From RI-153 sp963752935 (GTDB lineage Bacteria; Chloroflexota; Anaerolineae; Caldilineales; Caldilineaceae): a DNA stretch of 64,000 nt. The stretch covers positions 558,001-622,000 of the forward strand of contig CAVWAL010000008.1 of assembly GCA_963752935.1 (NCBI GenBank), read 5' to 3'. Each line of letters starts with the position of its first letter. Within the stretch, counting starts at the first letter, position 1. The notes below the pieces were generated by a model. It saw only the letters and a list, made by a program, of their open reading frames with translations. It ran no database searches and was not told the origin of the DNA. The position numbers and the translations under genes were made by a program. This document shows positions 26,246 to 35,536 of the stretch, one piece after another.

Positions 26246-28606
26246 ATGCTGTTTCCCCCTCGGCAGCAAGCAGTCATCACCATCGGCCTTGTTATCGCTA
26301 CAATCTTAGTGGCAGCCACGATTGGATTGGCAGCCACAAGAGCAGCCACCATTGGGCGCAGCCGCCCTGCCCAAGAAGCAGCGTATGGCCCACAGCTTTA
26401 TCTGGTGGAAGGAACGAACCTTGGGGCGTTGGACGGCCTGACCCGCCTCAGCGAGTTAACCGGCCAGGTACCCAGGGTGGTAGCTTCTGGCGCGGCGGCA
26501 GAAGCTTCCGGATGGAACAGCGCCGACGCCCTGATCACCCTGCTCGACGGCGATACCAGCGGCCAGGTCTATTACCTGATCGAAGCGCAGAGCCAGCCCG
26601 AAGCGGCTCGCAGCCTCGCCGCCGTCCAGGGTAGGATCCTCTTCGACGGCGGCGCCGAACTGGTGCTTGGCGTCGACAGCGACAACGAACTGTCTCTGCT
26701 CGAAACACTCCCCGCCAAGGGAATTGCCATCGCCCGCATCAGCCCGCAAGGCGTCCCGGTGCGTGCGCCATCCACGCCACCCGCAGCCCTGCGCACCGTA
26801 GTCACCACCAGTCCGCTGATCACGGGCCTGCTCACACAGATTACGCCGGCCGCGCTGGAAAGCCGCATCCGCCAGTTAAGCGGCGAAGTGCCCGTCAACC
26901 TGCCCGGCCGATCGACCACGCTGGACACGCGTTATACCTTTTCCACGCGCATTGGCGACGCCGAAGAATTTCTGCTCGAGTACCACAAAGCACTGGGGCT
27001 GAACCCGTCCTATGCACAGTGGACGTACGGCAGCTACAGCGGCAAAAACGTGATTGTCGACATTCCCGGCGTCGAGAATCCTGAGAAGATCTGGGTGATC
27101 GGCGGCCACTTCGACACCAATTCAGAGATCCCGTACTCTTCGGCTCCCGGCGCGGATGACAACGGCAGCGGCACGGCATCCACGATGCTCATCGCCCAGA
27201 TCCTCAAAGAATACAGCTTCCGCGACACCATCCGTTTCGTCTACTTTTCGGGTGAAGAGCAGGGGCAGTGGGGAAGCCTGGCCTATGCCAACAGCCTGCG
27301 CCAGGCCGGCGTCGACGTGCAAGGTTATATCAACCTCGACATGATTGGTTACGACGGCAACGGCGACCGTGTCGTCGAACTGCATACCGGCTCCGAAAGC
27401 ACCAACCCCCGCTCCAACGCGCTGGCGCTTTCATTCATCGATGCCGCCAATCGCTACGGTCAGGGGCTCTCGTTCGAACGCAAGAGCGACAGCGCCAGCC
27501 GTTTCTCTGATCACCGCAGCTTCTGGGACAACAACTACGCCGCCTTTCTGGTGATTGAGAACTTCTTCACCGATGCCATTGGGCCTGATCGCAACCCGTA
27601 CTATCACAACACCAAAGACCGCATCGGCAGCGTCGATCTCGACTACGTTACCCGTATTGCCCGCACAGCATTGGCTTCTATCAGCGAACTGGCGGGCATC
27701 GTCGATCCCAACGATCCGCCGACCGCCACAGTCACGCCGTCTGTAACAAGCACGCCCACCGATACCGGCGCGCCCACCGCTACCCCCACCACCACGGTGA
27801 CGCAGACACCGACAGCCACAGCCACCGACCTGCCCGGCGGTTGTCAGGATATCGTGCAGAATGGCGGCTTCGAGGACACGTCCTCGCTGCCGTGGGCGCT
27901 TTCTGGTGCATACCCGGGCGCAATCGTAGACAGCCCTGTGCAGAGCGGCAGCCACGCCGCCAGAGCCGGTATTCCGGATACGGTCAGCAACCGCTTCGCT
28001 TACTCCACCATCTATCAGCGAGTGACGATCCCAACCTGGCCCACCAAGGTGCTGCTCACCTATTGGGAACAGCCCAATGGCGGCGGAGACGGTGTCGATG
28101 CTCGCGAAGTACTCCTGCTCAACACCTCTCTGGCTACCGTCGCCACCATCGACAGGCAGACGACGGCCGGCGATGGCGAATGGCGGCAGCGCACCTTCGA
28201 CCTGACTGCGTATAAGGGGCGCTCGTTGATCCTTTACTTTAATGTCTACAACAATGGCGACGGCGGACGCCTGTGGAGCTACCTGGATGACGTGGCGTTA
28301 TTGGCCTGCAACGACGAAGCCACTGCCACGCCCACAGCGTCCTCAACACCCGCAGAGACCCCAACCGCCGACGCCGATGGAGACACCAGCTTCTTGCCCT
28401 ATGTTCTGAAAGAGCCTGCGCCTACACAGACACCCACCGCCACGGCAACGGAGACGCCCACATCTACGCCGACACCCACGGCCACAGCGACGGCGACGGA
28501 GACCGCCGTGGACACAGAAACACCCACAGCCACCATGACACCCACCGAGACGGCCACGTCCACGGCGACAGCTACTGCCACTTCTACATCGACCACCGCG
28601 CCCTGA
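26246..28606 (+). CDS. Secreted M28-family zinc aminopeptidase with Thr/Pro tail
   Basis: The 786-residue exported protein has an N-terminal signal anchor (about residues 9-33), a pro-region, and an M28 peptidase domain (about 240-490) in which all zinc ligands are visible: GGHFDT (His), ADDNGSG (Asp bridge), SGEEQG (Glu pair), NLDMIGYDG (Asp) and YYHNTKD (His). A Thr/Pro linker leads to a jelly-roll, carbohydrate-binding-like domain (NGGFED at its start). The C-terminus has FLPYVLK followed by about 65 residues of nearly pure Thr/Ala/Pro/Ser. AAGGA is 8 bases before the ATG. The tail could be a wall-spanning or O-glycosylated segment. Confidence 0.88.
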   Translation: MLFPPRQQAVITIGLVIATILVAATIGLAATRAATIGRSRPAQEAAYGPQLYLVEGTNLGALDGLTRLSELTGQVPRVVASGAAAEASGWNSADALITLLDGDTSGQVYYLIEAQSQPEAARSLAAVQGRILFDGGAELVLGVDSDNELSLLETLPAKGIAIARISPQGVPVRAPSTPPAALRTVVTTSPLITGLLTQITPAALESRIRQLSGEVPVNLPGRSTTLDTRYTFSTRIGDAEEFLLEYHKALGLNPSYAQWTYGSYSGKNVIVDIPGVENPEKIWVIGGHFDTNSEIPYSSAPGADDNGSGTASTMLIAQILKEYSFRDTIRFVYFSGEEQGQWGSLAYANSLRQAGVDVQGYINLDMIGYDGNGDRVVELHTGSESTNPRSNALALSFIDAANRYGQGLSFERKSDSASRFSDHRSFWDNNYAAFLVIENFFTDAIGPDRNPYYHNTKDRIGSVDLDYVTRIARTALASISELAGIVDPNDPPTATVTPSVTSTPTDTGAPTATPTTTVTQTPTATATDLPGGCQDIVQNGGFEDTSSLPWALSGAYPGAIVDSPVQSGSHAARAGIPDTVSNRFAYSTIYQRVTIPTWPTKVLLTYWEQPNGGGDGVDAREVLLLNTSLATVATIDRQTTAGDGEWRQRTFDLTAYKGRSLILYFNVYNNGDGGRLWSYLDDVALLACNDEATATPTASSTPAETPTADADGDTSFLPYVLKEPAPTQTPTATATETPTSTPTPTATATATETAVDTETPTATMTPTETATSTATATATSTSTTAP

Positions 28607-28624
28607 CCAATGTCTATGAACGTT

Positions 28625-28679
28625 TGGCTGCTGCCGTGATGGGCCGGGGCTGATGCCCGGTTCATCACGGCGGCAGCCA
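28625..28679 (+). terminator. 17-bp hairpin after the M28 peptidase gene
   Basis: Arms 28625-28641 and 28663-28679 pair with one G-U; an inner GCCGGG/CCCGG-type stem fills the loop. It begins 19 bases after the stop codon. No T-run follows. The remaining bases to gyrA hold only the gyrA promoter and leader. Confidence 0.55.
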
Positions 28680-28807
28680 GAACCCCGTGCCGTGACGATT
28701 GCCCGGTCATTACACCTACTTGCTCCTGGTTACTCCTTTTTCTCTTCTGTGCGCTGCCTGCCCACCCCACACGGCGCACGTTTGTTCCACAGCGATCTGC
28801 TGTCCAG

Positions 28808-28837
28808 TTATGAGAATTCCCCAAAATCAGGTATAAT
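28808..28837 (+). promoter_or_regulatory. Promoter of gyrA
   Basis: TTATGA (28808-28813), 18-base spacer, perfect TATAAT (28832-28837). The resulting leader is about 120 bases. The -35 is weak. Confidence 0.6.
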
Positions 28838-28963
28838 TATCGTCTAGGATTCAGTGGTAAATTCCATCGAATTTCCACGCGTACAAATCGCTTGGCGGTC
28901 GATTGTGTGCGGCAACAAGTACATTTCCGTCGATGTCGTGACCGTCGAGTAAGGAGAGATTGA

Positions 28964-31651
28964 ATGGCAGACGAAATAACAACAAACGGTGTAACCCCAA
29001 CCCCAGAAAGCAACGGTTCAGGCGACGGTGTTGCCAGCACCAACGGCTTTTTTGCCAGCCACATCGAACCGGTCTCCATTGAACATGAAATGCGGGCGGC
29101 TTATCTCGACTACGCCATGAGCGTGATTGTGGCGCGTGCCCTGCCCGATGCCCGCGACGGACTCAAGCCTGTGCACCGTCGCATCCTCTATGCCATGCAC
29201 GACATGGGACTGCGCGCCAATACCAGCTACAAAAAGAGCGCTCGTATCGTGGGTGAAGTGCTGGGTAAGTATCACCCGCACGGCGACTCGGCGGTCTACG
29301 ATGCCATGGCGCGTATGGCCCAAGACTTTAGCCTACGCTATCCGCTGGTCGACGGTCAGGGGAACTTTGGCTCCATCGACGGTGACAGCCCGGCGGCTAT
29401 GCGTTACACCGAGGCGCGCCTGGCGCGTCTGGCCGAAACCATGTTGCAGGACATCGACATGGACACGGTGGATTGGACGACGAACTTCGACGATAGCCTC
29501 GAAGAACCGTCTGTTTTGCCGGCCAAACTGCCCAACATGCTGGTCAACGGATCCAGCGGCATTGCCGTGGGCATGGCGACGAACATCCCGCCCCACAATC
29601 TTTCAGAAGTCTGCGATGCCATCGCCTACGTCATCGATCGCTGGGAAGAGCGCGACGACATCAGCCTGGAAGAGTTGATGACCATGGTGAAGGGTCCTGA
29701 CTTCCCCACGGGTGGCGTCATTTTGGGCACCGAAGGCATCACCCAGGCCCTCGCTACCGGTCGTGGACGTGTATTGGTGCGCGCTCGAACCAACATCGAA
29801 GAGATGAACAATGGGCGCTTCCGCATCATCGTCACCGAGATTCCCTATCAGGTGAACAAGACGACCCTGATTGAGCGCATCGCCGAACTGGCGCGCAGCG
29901 GTCGCCTGGATCAGATCAGCGATCTGCGCGATGAGAGCGACCGCAAGGGAATGCGTATCGTGATTGAGCTTAAACGGGGTGCGTCTCCTAAAAAGGAACA
30001 GAACCGCCTCTTCAAATACACGCCGCTGCAGAGCACCTTTGGCGTAAACGCGCTGGCGTTGGTGGACAATGAACCCGTCACGTTGGGGTTGCGTCGGGCG
30101 TTACTCGTTCACATCAACCACCGCTTCGAGGTCATTACCCGGCGCACCGAGTATGAACTGGGCAAGCAGCGCGAACGAGCCCACATCCTGGAAGGGTTGC
30201 GCATTGCGCTTCAATTCCTTGATGAGGTCATCAAGACCATCCGTAACGCCGACAGCGCCGAGGATGCACGTGGCAAGTTGATGGAAAACTTTGGGCTGAG
30301 CGAAGTGCAGGCCCAGGCCATCCTCGATCTACAGTTACGTCGTCTCGCCGCCCTCGAACGGCAGCGAATCGAAGACGAGTTTCAGACGGTCATGACGCGC
30401 ATCGCCTATCTCGAAGATCTGCTGCAACACCCGGAAAAGATCCGCGCACTGATCCGGGAGGATATCATCGAACTGAAGGACAAGTTCGGCGATGCCCGGC
30501 GCACGACCATTGTGCCGCATATCAGTGGCGACTTTAGCGAAGAAGACCTGATTGCCCAAGAAAACATGCTGATCAGCTTCAGCGCCGGGGCGTACATCAA
30601 ACGCACCCCGGCCGAAGTCTTCCGCGCCCAGGGTCGCGGCGGGCGTGGTGTGAAGGCCATGGCCACCAAAGGGGAGGACGAAGTGATCGATCTGCGGTTT
30701 GCGCGCACACTCGACCACATCCTCTTCTTCACCAACACCGGGCGGGTCTACGGCAGCCGCGTGTATGAGTTGCCGGAAAGCAGCCGCACGTCAAAAGGCG
30801 TGCACATCGCCAACGTGCTCAGTTTGCAGGCAAATGAGTCTGTCACCGCCATGCTCACGGTGGAAGATTTCAACGATGCCAAGTACATCACATTGCTGAC
30901 CCGCCAGGGACGCATTAAGCGTGTAGAGGCGTCGGCCTTTGCCGCCGTCCGCCCCAGCGGCCTCATCGCCATGGGGCTCGACGACAACGACGCGCTGGAA
31001 TGGGCGCGTTTGACCAACGGCGACCAGGAATTCGTGATTGTGACACGCGGCGGCAAGGCAGTCCGCTTCCACGAGAAAATGGTACGCGCCATGGGGCGCA
31101 ACGCTGCCGGGGTATGGGCCATTCGCTTGAGCGAAGGCGACGAAGTGACCAGCCTGGACATTGTGGAACCGGGCGGCGATCTGCTCGTTCTCCACGCCCG
31201 CGGCTGGGGCAAGCGCGTGCCGCTGGCAGAGTATCCTGGCAAGGGACGCTACACACAAGGCGTGTGGACCACGGATCACCGCCGTCTCGACGAAACTGGG
31301 CCGATTGTGGCGACGCGCGTCGTCCACGAGAACGATCACATCACGGTGATCACCAGTAGCGGCATCATGCTGCGAACACAGGTCAACCAGATCAGTCAGA
31401 TGGGGCGCAGCACACGCGGCGTGCGCATCGTTAACCTGGGCGCCGACGATTCTGTCGCAGCCCTGGCCGTGATTGGGCAAAAAGACCTGGAACCACGCGT
31501 TGAGGAAACAGACGAAGACAATCCAATCGTGAAGCCAGATGCCGCCACCGCAGCCTCGATGGACGGTGAACTCGAACCTGAGGCAATGGATGGTGACACA
31601 CTGGATGAAGATGACATGTTGGATGAAATCGTTCCCGAAGCAGCCGATTGA
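28964..31651 (+). CDS. gyrA: DNA gyrase subunit A
   Basis: The 895-residue protein is the DNA-cutting subunit of gyrase. The catalytic tyrosine is Tyr148 in AAMRYTEARL. The quinolone region HPHGDSAVYD (104-113) has Ser109 and Asp113, the drug-sensitive residues (E. coli 83 and 87). The C-terminal wrapping domain contains the GyrA-box version QGRGGRG, supporting gyrase rather than topoisomerase IV. The N-terminus has about 30 extra low-complexity residues and the tail is acidic. TAAGGAGAG lies 7 bases before the ATG. The stop codon overlaps the possible TTG start of the next gene. Confidence 0.96.
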   Translation: MADEITTNGVTPTPESNGSGDGVASTNGFFASHIEPVSIEHEMRAAYLDYAMSVIVARALPDARDGLKPVHRRILYAMHDMGLRANTSYKKSARIVGEVLGKYHPHGDSAVYDAMARMAQDFSLRYPLVDGQGNFGSIDGDSPAAMRYTEARLARLAETMLQDIDMDTVDWTTNFDDSLEEPSVLPAKLPNMLVNGSSGIAVGMATNIPPHNLSEVCDAIAYVIDRWEERDDISLEELMTMVKGPDFPTGGVILGTEGITQALATGRGRVLVRARTNIEEMNNGRFRIIVTEIPYQVNKTTLIERIAELARSGRLDQISDLRDESDRKGMRIVIELKRGASPKKEQNRLFKYTPLQSTFGVNALALVDNEPVTLGLRRALLVHINHRFEVITRRTEYELGKQRERAHILEGLRIALQFLDEVIKTIRNADSAEDARGKLMENFGLSEVQAQAILDLQLRRLAALERQRIEDEFQTVMTRIAYLEDLLQHPEKIRALIREDIIELKDKFGDARRTTIVPHISGDFSEEDLIAQENMLISFSAGAYIKRTPAEVFRAQGRGGRGVKAMATKGEDEVIDLRFARTLDHILFFTNTGRVYGSRVYELPESSRTSKGVHIANVLSLQANESVTAMLTVEDFNDAKYITLLTRQGRIKRVEASAFAAVRPSGLIAMGLDDNDALEWARLTNGDQEFVIVTRGGKAVRFHEKMVRAMGRNAAGVWAIRLSEGDEVTSLDIVEPGGDLLVLHARGWGKRVPLAEYPGKGRYTQGVWTTDHRRLDETGPIVATRVVHENDHITVITSSGIMLRTQVNQISQMGRSTRGVRIVNLGADDSVAALAVIGQKDLEPRVEETDEDNPIVKPDAATAASMDGELEPEAMDGDTLDEDDMLDEIVPEAAD

Positions 31652-31665
31652 GCGACACACCGTCT

Positions 31666-33039
31666 ATGAGCACGCTTAAGAGCCTCGTCCGCCAGGGTCC
31701 GGGAGCACGGTTGTCCTTTTTACCCGATCCAGACCCACAACAGATTGCCGAAACGTTGATCGCCTTCGCCAATAGCGAAGGCGGTACAATTGTGCTTGGT
31801 GTGCACGACAACGGTACCATCGGCGAAATGTTGATGGAGGAAGAGGCCGAAGGCGCCCTGCGGGCAGCGCTCTCCATCTGTCGTCCTCCTGTGTTGACCG
31901 AATGGATCGAACAGCAGACGCCGGCGGGCGCGATCGTTCTCTTGCGCGTGGAGCGGAGCAGCGAGTTGCATACGCTGGCCGACGGCCGTGCGCTGGTGCG
32001 CACCAGCGGCGAAAATCGCCCGCTGACCGGCGGTGAATTGCAGGTGCTCACCGCCAACAAGTCTATCAGCGATTTCGAAACAGATCCCGTGCCCGGTGCC
32101 AAACGCGAGGATCTGGATGATCTCGTGATCGAAGAGTATCTGGAAAAGCGCCAACAGCGCAGCCCACGTGGCAATCCACTGCCCAAAAACACGCTCTTGC
32201 AGCAGATCAACGCCATCACCGAAAACGGTACCCCTACCGTCACCGGCATGTTGCTGTTTGGCAAGGAACCACAGCTTTATCTTCCACAGAGCCGCGCCAT
32301 CTTCGTCAAGTTTGCCGATACACAGCCACGTGGGCCAGAAGGCAGTTTTGGCTATGGGCGCCGCGAAGAGATCGGCGGCTCGTTGGCGCGCATCATCGAA
32401 CGGGCCTGGCGGGTGATCTGGGAAGAGATGGACAAACAGGCCATCGTCAAAGGGCTGCAGCGTGAGGAGCAGGTGGAGTATCCGCCCTTTGCCGTGCGTG
32501 AAGCGCTGGTGAATGCGGTCTGCCATCGTGACTACAAGCTGCGCGGCAGCAGCATCGAGATCCGCATGTACACTGACCGCATGGAGATCATCAGCCCCGG
32601 CGGGCTGCCCGCCTACATCACGGTGGACAACATTGTCGATGAACACTATAGCCGCAATCCTCGGCTGGTCAACGGGCTTTACCAGTGGGGATACATCGAG
32701 GAACTGGGGCTGGGCATCGACCGCATGATCGAAGATATGGTGGCAGCCGGACATCCTCCGCCTGAGTTCGATGCCAAGAGCCATCGCTTCACTGTGAAAT
32801 TGTATAACAAGAAAGATCCCACCAAGATCGTGCCAGAGTGGGAGCAAAACATGAATGATCGCCAGATTAAGGCTATGCAGTATGTACAGGCCAACGGCGC
32901 CATTACAAATCGAGATTATCGAGAACTTTGTCCACATGTGACGGCAGAGACGCTACGCCTGGATCTGGTCGATCTGGTGGAGCGGGGTATTCTGCTTAAA
33001 TTTGGCGACAAACGGGGTACACGTTACATTCTCAAGTAA
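31666..33039 (+). CDS. AlbA_2 (Schlafen-like) ATP-binding putative transcriptional regulator
   Basis: A 457-residue protein of the COG2865 type. The N-terminal AlbA_2 domain has ETLIAFANSEGGTIVLGVHDNG (residues about 26-47), the classic signature; the middle region has REALVNAVCHRDY and RMYTDRMEIISPGGLP typical of the ATP-binding C-terminal part; a winged-helix-like segment (DRQIKAMQYVQANGAITNRDYREL) closes the protein. Such proteins are annotated as regulators or nucleic-acid-binding factors. ATG at 31666 is used; a TTG at 31648 overlapping the gyrA stop (TTGA) is an alternative. A phased TTGGG repeat array lies right after the stop codon. Confidence 0.82.
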   Translation: MSTLKSLVRQGPGARLSFLPDPDPQQIAETLIAFANSEGGTIVLGVHDNGTIGEMLMEEEAEGALRAALSICRPPVLTEWIEQQTPAGAIVLLRVERSSELHTLADGRALVRTSGENRPLTGGELQVLTANKSISDFETDPVPGAKREDLDDLVIEEYLEKRQQRSPRGNPLPKNTLLQQINAITENGTPTVTGMLLFGKEPQLYLPQSRAIFVKFADTQPRGPEGSFGYGRREEIGGSLARIIERAWRVIWEEMDKQAIVKGLQREEQVEYPPFAVREALVNAVCHRDYKLRGSSIEIRMYTDRMEIISPGGLPAYITVDNIVDEHYSRNPRLVNGLYQWGYIEELGLGIDRMIEDMVAAGHPPPEFDAKSHRFTVKLYNKKDPTKIVPEWEQNMNDRQIKAMQYVQANGAITNRDYRELCPHVTAETLRLDLVDLVERGILLKFGDKRGTRYILK

Positions 33040-33057
33040 CCGTTCCCCAATATCCTT

Positions 33058-33134
33058 TTGGGAAATTTGGGTTAATTTTGGGATATCTTGGGAAACAGTG
33101 CCGCAAATTTGGGATAATTGGGATAACTTTTGGG
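33058..33134. repeat. Seven helically phased TTGGG motifs
   Basis: TTGGG occurs at 33058, 33067, 33078, 33088, 33109, 33118 and 33130, mostly as TTTGGGATA or TTTGGGAA. Successive spacings are 9, 11, 10, 21, 9 and 12 bases, i.e. about one DNA turn each. The stretch is AT-rich compared with its surroundings. It lies between the AlbA_2 gene and the lepB promoter. Confidence 0.75.
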
Positions 33135-33166
33135 ATATTCTGTGTACTCTTCCGTTACCCGGTTGC

Positions 33167-33195
33167 TTGTGACCGCTCCTATCGAGTGATATAAT
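33167..33195 (+). promoter_or_regulatory. Promoter of lepB
   Basis: TTGTGA (33167-33172), 17-base spacer, TATAAT (33190-33195) with an extended -10 TG at 33187-33188. The leader of about 130 bases carries a direct repeat TAGCAGTTTC (33266-33275 and 33296-33305). Confidence 0.75.
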
Positions 33196-33332
33196 GCGGA
33201 CTGATTTGTGCAGGAAACGAACGGGTTGAACCGCCCGACTTCTCAAGATCATCAGTCAGCACAGCTAGCAGTTTCGTGATTGGTTCCATTAGGCATAGCA
33301 GTTTCTGCGGCAGCACCCTGCCTCAAGGATAA

Positions 33333-34359
33333 ATGCGTGTGAAAGAGCAGGATACGGAAGTGAGAAATCCGACTCCCCCCGGTTCGCAACCCCCTGATCC
33401 AGATGATATGCTGGACATTGAGGTTGGCGCCGATACGACTGAACCCACCCAATCTGAAGGAACACCCGAGCCACCGCCCAGTCTGAAGCCCGGAGTGCAA
33501 CCGAGCGTACGCCCTTCTCCCATCTTCGACAAGAACGGCAAGCTTCCCCATTTGGAGCGAGCGTCTTCACCACCGGAGAATTCGGCCAGCGCGCAATCGT
33601 CTGCAACGCCGCCGCCCGAGAGGGAAGCAGTCGGCAGCAGCGAGATGTTCGCCCCAACCGAAGGCCAGGGGCAGGCACCATTTGATCAGACGACGTCGCT
33701 CACTGTGCTTGACCGTGGACCTGCCATCGAGGCAACCGATCCCTGGGCCGCCCCACTTAATTCGCAGGACTCCACTCTATCGGCAGAAGAAAGACCTGGC
33801 GAGAATTGGCTGGGCCTGCTCCTGAAAGAGACGTTGGAGACGGTGGTACTCGCCGTCGTGATCTTCCTGTTGATTCGAGTTGCCATCCAAAATTACCGCA
33901 TTGAAGGTAGTTCCATGGAGCCGAACTTCCACAACGGGGAGTATCTGCTCGTCAACAAGTTGGCCTATCGACTGGGAGAGTATCAACGCGGGGATGTGAT
34001 TGTCTTCAAGTATCCCAACGACACGACCAAAGACTATATCAAACGCGTGATTGGGTTGCCGGGCGATATCGTGGAGATCCGCGAGGGCATGCTCTACGTC
34101 AACGGGCAGGTGGTTACTGAACCATACGCCATCACGCCGATGAACTTTATCAACGAGCCGCCGCGTGTGGTGGAAGAGGGTACACTTTACGTCATGGGCG
34201 ACAACCGCCCGGCTTCGTCCGACACCCGCGATCTGGGGCTTACTCAACCAGGAATTGGTCATCGGCCAGGCGTGGTTGGCGATCTTCCCAGTGGACACGT
34301 TCGGACTGGTCGATCATCCGGACCTGCACTTCACGCCCGGAATGGCCCAGGGTCCATGA
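33333..34359 (+). CDS. lepB: Signal peptidase I, frame broken near the C-terminus
   Basis: The enzyme removes signal peptides outside the membrane. The catalytic Ser is in GSSMEP (Ser194) and the general-base Lys in DYIKRVIG (Lys237), after a membrane helix (about 169-186). The first 160 residues are a Pro/Ser-rich cytoplasmic extension, unusual for LepB. After GDNRPASSDTRD the frame fails at 34232-34240: the uninterrupted frame runs to 34391 with unrelated residues, while the +1 frame gives the expected LVIGQAWLAIFPVDTFGL and stops at 34359. Either a sequence error or a real mutation; the catalytic residues lie before the break. AAGGA is 3 bases before the ATG at 33333 and 9 before a GTG at 33339. 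Confidence 0.8.
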
Positions 34360-34469
34360 CCGCTAAAGCGGACCGACCCTCTGAATCATGACGGTTTCTG
34401 CGCCTTGCACCCTACGCCTCAACCGTCTCTTAACACCGCTGAATTTGCAGCCGATGGAGCATGTGAGCC

Positions 34470-35201
34470 ATGTCTGAATCTACCCGTCCGCCGGTTCCCC
34501 CCCAGGCACTGGCATCAACAATCGACCATACCGCGCTCAAGCCCGAAACCAATCAGTCCGCCATCCGCAAGCTCTGCGCCGAAGCGCAAGAGTATGGTTT
34601 TGCCAGCGTCTGCGTGAACCCGACCTGGGTACCGCTCTGTGCCTCGCTGCTCAACGGCAGTGCGGTGAAGGTGTGTACTGTGATTGGCTTTCCGTTGGGT
34701 GCTACGTTGACCGGCGTCAAAGCCTTTGAGACGAGTGAAGCTATCGCAGCAGGCGCTGACGAAGTGGACATGGTGATCAATGTGGGCTGGCTCAAAGATG
34801 GCCGCGATGCCGATGTTCAACAAGACATTGTTGCCGTCGTCAACGCGGCACGCACGGCGTCCTCTTCTGTGCTGGTGAAAGTGATCATCGAGACCGCGCT
34901 GCTCAACGATGACGAAAAACGGCGTGCCTGCACGCTGGCCCAGGCTGCCGGCGCCGACTTTGTCAAGACCTCCACGGGTTTCAGCAGTGGCGGGGCGACG
35001 ACTGCCGATGTGGCGTTGATGCGCCGTGTCGTCGGTGAATCGATGGGCATAAAGGCGGCAGGCGGCATTCGTACACAAGCAGATGCCCAGTCCATGATCG
35101 CAGCCGGGGCGACCCGCTTGGGTGCCAGTGCAGGCGTTCAGATTATGCGTGAGGCACAAGGCAGCGACGCACCCGCCAAAGACGCGGGAGGCTCGTACTA
35201 A
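34470..35201 (+). CDS. deoC: Deoxyribose-phosphate aldolase
   Basis: The 243-residue TIM-barrel enzyme splits 2-deoxyribose-5-phosphate into glyceraldehyde-3-phosphate and acetaldehyde. The Schiff-base lysine is in DFVKTSTGF, preceded by VKVIIETALL (second catalytic Lys region), and the N-terminus has STIDHTALKPET. Length is normal. GGAG lies about 10 bases before the ATG. The stop codon TAA overlaps the ATG of the next gene by one base, so the pair is translationally coupled. Confidence 0.95.
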   Translation: MSESTRPPVPPQALASTIDHTALKPETNQSAIRKLCAEAQEYGFASVCVNPTWVPLCASLLNGSAVKVCTVIGFPLGATLTGVKAFETSEAIAAGADEVDMVINVGWLKDGRDADVQQDIVAVVNAARTASSSVLVKVIIETALLNDDEKRRACTLAQAAGADFVKTSTGFSSGGATTADVALMRRVVGESMGIKAAGGIRTQADAQSMIAAGATRLGASAGVQIMREAQGSDAPAKDAGGSY

Positions 35202-35479
35202 TGCTAGATCAGCGAGTCCGTGATTATCTGATCCTCATCGGACACACCTGGATCTGTACAAACTGTCGGCAACGGCTACTGACCGAAACCGATACGATGC
35301 TGATCGGGCACAAACTTTCTGATGATGAGCGCGAACGGATCAATGAACTCAATGAAGAATCTTACCGCACGATGATGGAGCTTTCTGATGCCACCGGCCT
35401 GACGATGGACGATCTTCGTCTGGCTATCGATCATCCGCGCTCACGACTACGTCATCTGGGCGTTTATCGTCGGCGCTAG
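35201..35479 (+). CDS. Small protein of unknown function, coupled to deoC
   Basis: A 92-residue basic/charged protein without a membrane segment. It contains a single CTNC pair near residue 19 and a helical second half (DDERERINELNEESYRTMMEL). I do not recognise the family. Its ATG overlaps the deoC stop codon by one base (TAATG), so it is very likely translated. Confidence 0.6.
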   Translation: MLDQRVRDYLILIGHTWICTNCRQRLLTETDTMLIGHKLSDDERERINELNEESYRTMMELSDATGLTMDDLRLAIDHPRSRLRHLGVYRRR

Positions 35480-35536
35480 CGAGATCTATCGTAAAACCAG
35501 CCACCACCATCGTCGTTCAACCAGAAAGAAAGCGCA

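Noticed and set aside
31720..32937. 405-codon open frame on the minus strand opposite the AlbA_2 gene
   Set aside because: The plus-strand frame shows a complete known family; the antisense frame shows no domain.
33058..33134. Phased TTGGG stretch considered as a CRISPR or coding repeat
   Set aside because: Units are too short and without unique spacers for CRISPR, and steps are not multiples of three, so a repeat protein is excluded.
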